A DNA stretch of 51,940 nucleotides from CAZYEI01 sp964646425. GTDB lineage: Bacteria; Bacillota_I; Bacilli_A; RFN20; JAISJY01. Where the stretch lies: positions 1 to 51,940 of the forward strand of contig CAZYEI010000006.1 of assembly GCA_964646425.1 (NCBI GenBank). The letters run 5' to 3'. Each line of letters starts with the position of its first letter. Positions within the stretch are counted from its first letter, which is position 1. The notes beneath the pieces are model-generated. The model ran no database searches and was not told where the DNA came from. It saw only the letters and a program-made list of their open reading frames with translations. This document shows positions 51,054 through 51,940 of this stretch, one piece after another. A program made the translations under genes and the position numbers.

Positions 51054-51322
51054 TATTTTTTCATAATAGAAATCACTAATCTCATAAAATCAAAATATAT
51101 TATATTTTCATTTTTTTGAAAATCAATATCTTTACTTAATTTATTTTTAAGAGACACTATTTTTTCATATGAAACACTATCAATTTTTAAATATTTTAGA
51201 AAAATAGTACATTTCCCCTTTAAAAATTCATCAAACAAAATCTTATCTGGCGAATTCAAAAATTCGTTTGGTACACCTATTTCTAAAAAAAGTTTTACAA
51301 TTTTGTTTTCAATTGAATTCAT
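51047..51322 (-). CDS. Candidate immunity protein following toxin tail C
   Basis: A 91-residue soluble protein starting MNSIENKIVKLFLEIGVPNE, mostly helical by appearance, and ending VISIMKKYL. No family recognised. It lies 9 bp after the toxin remnant at 51332. A GAGGGTAAA site before the ATG supports the start. Its last six codons and stop run into the right copy of the direct repeat, so the original end may have been replaced by recombination. Confidence 0.5.
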   Translation of the reverse strand: MNSIENKIVKLFLEIGVPNEFLNSPDKILFDEFLKGKCTIFLKYLKIDSVSYEKIVSLKNKLSKDIDFQKNENIIYFDFMRLVISIMKKYL

Positions 51323-51331
51323 TTTACCCTC

Positions 51332-51767
51332 CTAATACATATAAAAATAGTGAAATGTAATAATATTACCTGATGAAGTATATAAACCATTAGCACCACT
51401 ACCAAAGTATTTACTAAGTGACCAAGAATTTTGTAAGCCATTTCTGCTTAAATTTAACGTAAAATTCACACCATTGCTGTTAGCAAATTTAACAGCACCA
51501 CTAGTATACTTAACAATTGAGTTTCCTTTTGTCAACCCCTTGTTAACAACCTCTTGAGTATAATAATATTTCATTGATTTATATTCCGAAGAGAATGTTC
51601 CCTTATCCCACTAAGATGCCGCTTTTGCTACTTGTACCCCACTGCTGATAGCCACTGTTATTCCACCAATTACTGCTCCTGACATAAATACATGCGCTGC
51701 CCTCTCAGCAAATCCAGTACAGAATTGTTCTGCTATTAATAAAGTAGACAATTTAAAATAGTCACTC
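51332..51767 (-). pseudogene. Interrupted secreted-toxin gene remnant, tail C
   Basis: Read on the minus strand: SDYFKLSTLLIAEQFCTGFA, then AHVFMSGAVIGGITVAISSG and VQVAKAAS, an in-frame TAG at 51612-51614, then WDKGTFSSEYKSMKYYYTQE, a toxin-like domain and the end IITFHYFYMY. A Gly/Ala-rich hydrophobic run before a W-x-KG-x-F(S/N)S motif is a pattern seen between the pretoxin region and the C-terminal toxin in LXG/Rhs-type proteins, though this match is from memory. A further stop at 51768 cuts the upstream side. The 80 residues after the TAG could be made from ATG 51574, but no ribosome-binding site is evident. Confidence 0.55.
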
Positions 51768-51795
51768 TAATTTTTCTAATCCTATAATTAAACTT

Positions 51796-51939
51796 TTAGA
51801 ATAATTCGACACGTCCAAGTAAGAAATCAATTAAATTGCAATGAAATATTCCGTTATCATCATAAAAATTATGCGGAATATCCATGCGAATAATAATCTT
51901 TTTGAAGAAATCTCGTGTTAAAAGCAATGATGATAATTC
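51796..51939 (-). CDS. C-terminal part of an unrecognised gene entering from the right edge
   Basis: An open frame of 47 codons running in from beyond the window and ending ...RMDIPHNFYDDNGIFHCNLI, DFLLGRVELF, then the TAA at 51796-51798. No family recognised. It could be a further toxin or immunity gene of the same array, but there is too little sequence to say. Confidence 0.4.
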   Translation of the reverse strand, partial: ELSSLLLTRDFFKKIIIRMDIPHNFYDDNGIFHCNLIDFLLGRVELF

Positions 51940-51940
51940 T

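Noticed and set aside
1..51940. Recoded UGA (mycoplasma-type code)
   Set aside because: All genes read through with the standard code, Trp is encoded by UGG, and UGA ends the gene at 50508.

Overview
The window is very AT-rich, and its genes use TTA, AAT, AAA and GAA heavily. UGA works as an ordinary stop (for example at 50508-50510), so this is not a recoded mycoplasma. It has a lipoteichoic-acid-synthase-type enzyme, a class A penicillin-binding protein, RNA polymerase delta and omega subunits, and RqcH. Together these point to a walled, low-GC Bacillota of the Bacilli/Erysipelotrichia type, probably a gut or animal-associated lineage. No rRNA, tRNA, CRISPR array or complete insertion sequence was seen.

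Region 1 (about 381-18961, minus strand) is one large fructan/fructo-oligosaccharide utilisation locus. A strong promoter (18911-18939) is flanked by two near-identical LacI-type operators exactly 60 bp apart. In order of transcription it drives: a sugar-binding lipoprotein, two ABC permeases, two secreted GH32 lipoproteins, a cytoplasmic GH32 hydrolase, a lipoprotein made of repeated carbohydrate-binding-like modules, a 49-residue peptide with its own promoter, a secreted protein with the same modules, a LacI regulator, a fructokinase, a membrane protein, the MsmX/MalK-type transport ATPase and a small Ser/Thr-rich lipoprotein. A terminator lies at 215-254. The logic is capture and cleavage of fructan outside, ABC import of oligosaccharides, hydrolysis inside, and phosphorylation of fructose. 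At the left edge a further minus-strand gene appears to start and leave the window.

Region 2 (about 18981-45878) is mostly core genome. It holds an MFS transporter, a malic enzyme, a MATE exporter, pepV-trmB-ytpR, pantothenate uptake and phosphorylation (an ECF S component with coaX), gmk-rpoZ, a DUF1846 gene, rqcH, an LtaS-like enzyme, a PBP1-type enzyme, an Mrp/NBP35 ATPase, a DUF1934 gene with argS and rpoE, a methyltransferase, an iron/siderophore-type ABC importer with an unusual palindromic leader, and a MarR-cytidylate kinase-like-MATE operon. Promoters with 17-bp spacers and tight bidirectional terminators are easy to see.

Region 3 (about 45900-51940, minus strand) is accessory and partly decayed. 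It has a flavodoxin-NUDIX fusion, a GyrI-like protein, a small membrane protein, a broken RelB/DinJ-plus-Fic-like toxin-antitoxin remnant, and an array of three truncated toxin C-terminal tails. Each tail is directly followed by one or two small genes, two of the three first genes being translationally overlapped or coupled. This looks like an orphan tip/immunity array of a polymorphic toxin system, and a 78-bp direct repeat shows that it has recombined. It is the most unusual part of the window together with the shared-module surface proteins and the small peptide of the fructan locus.
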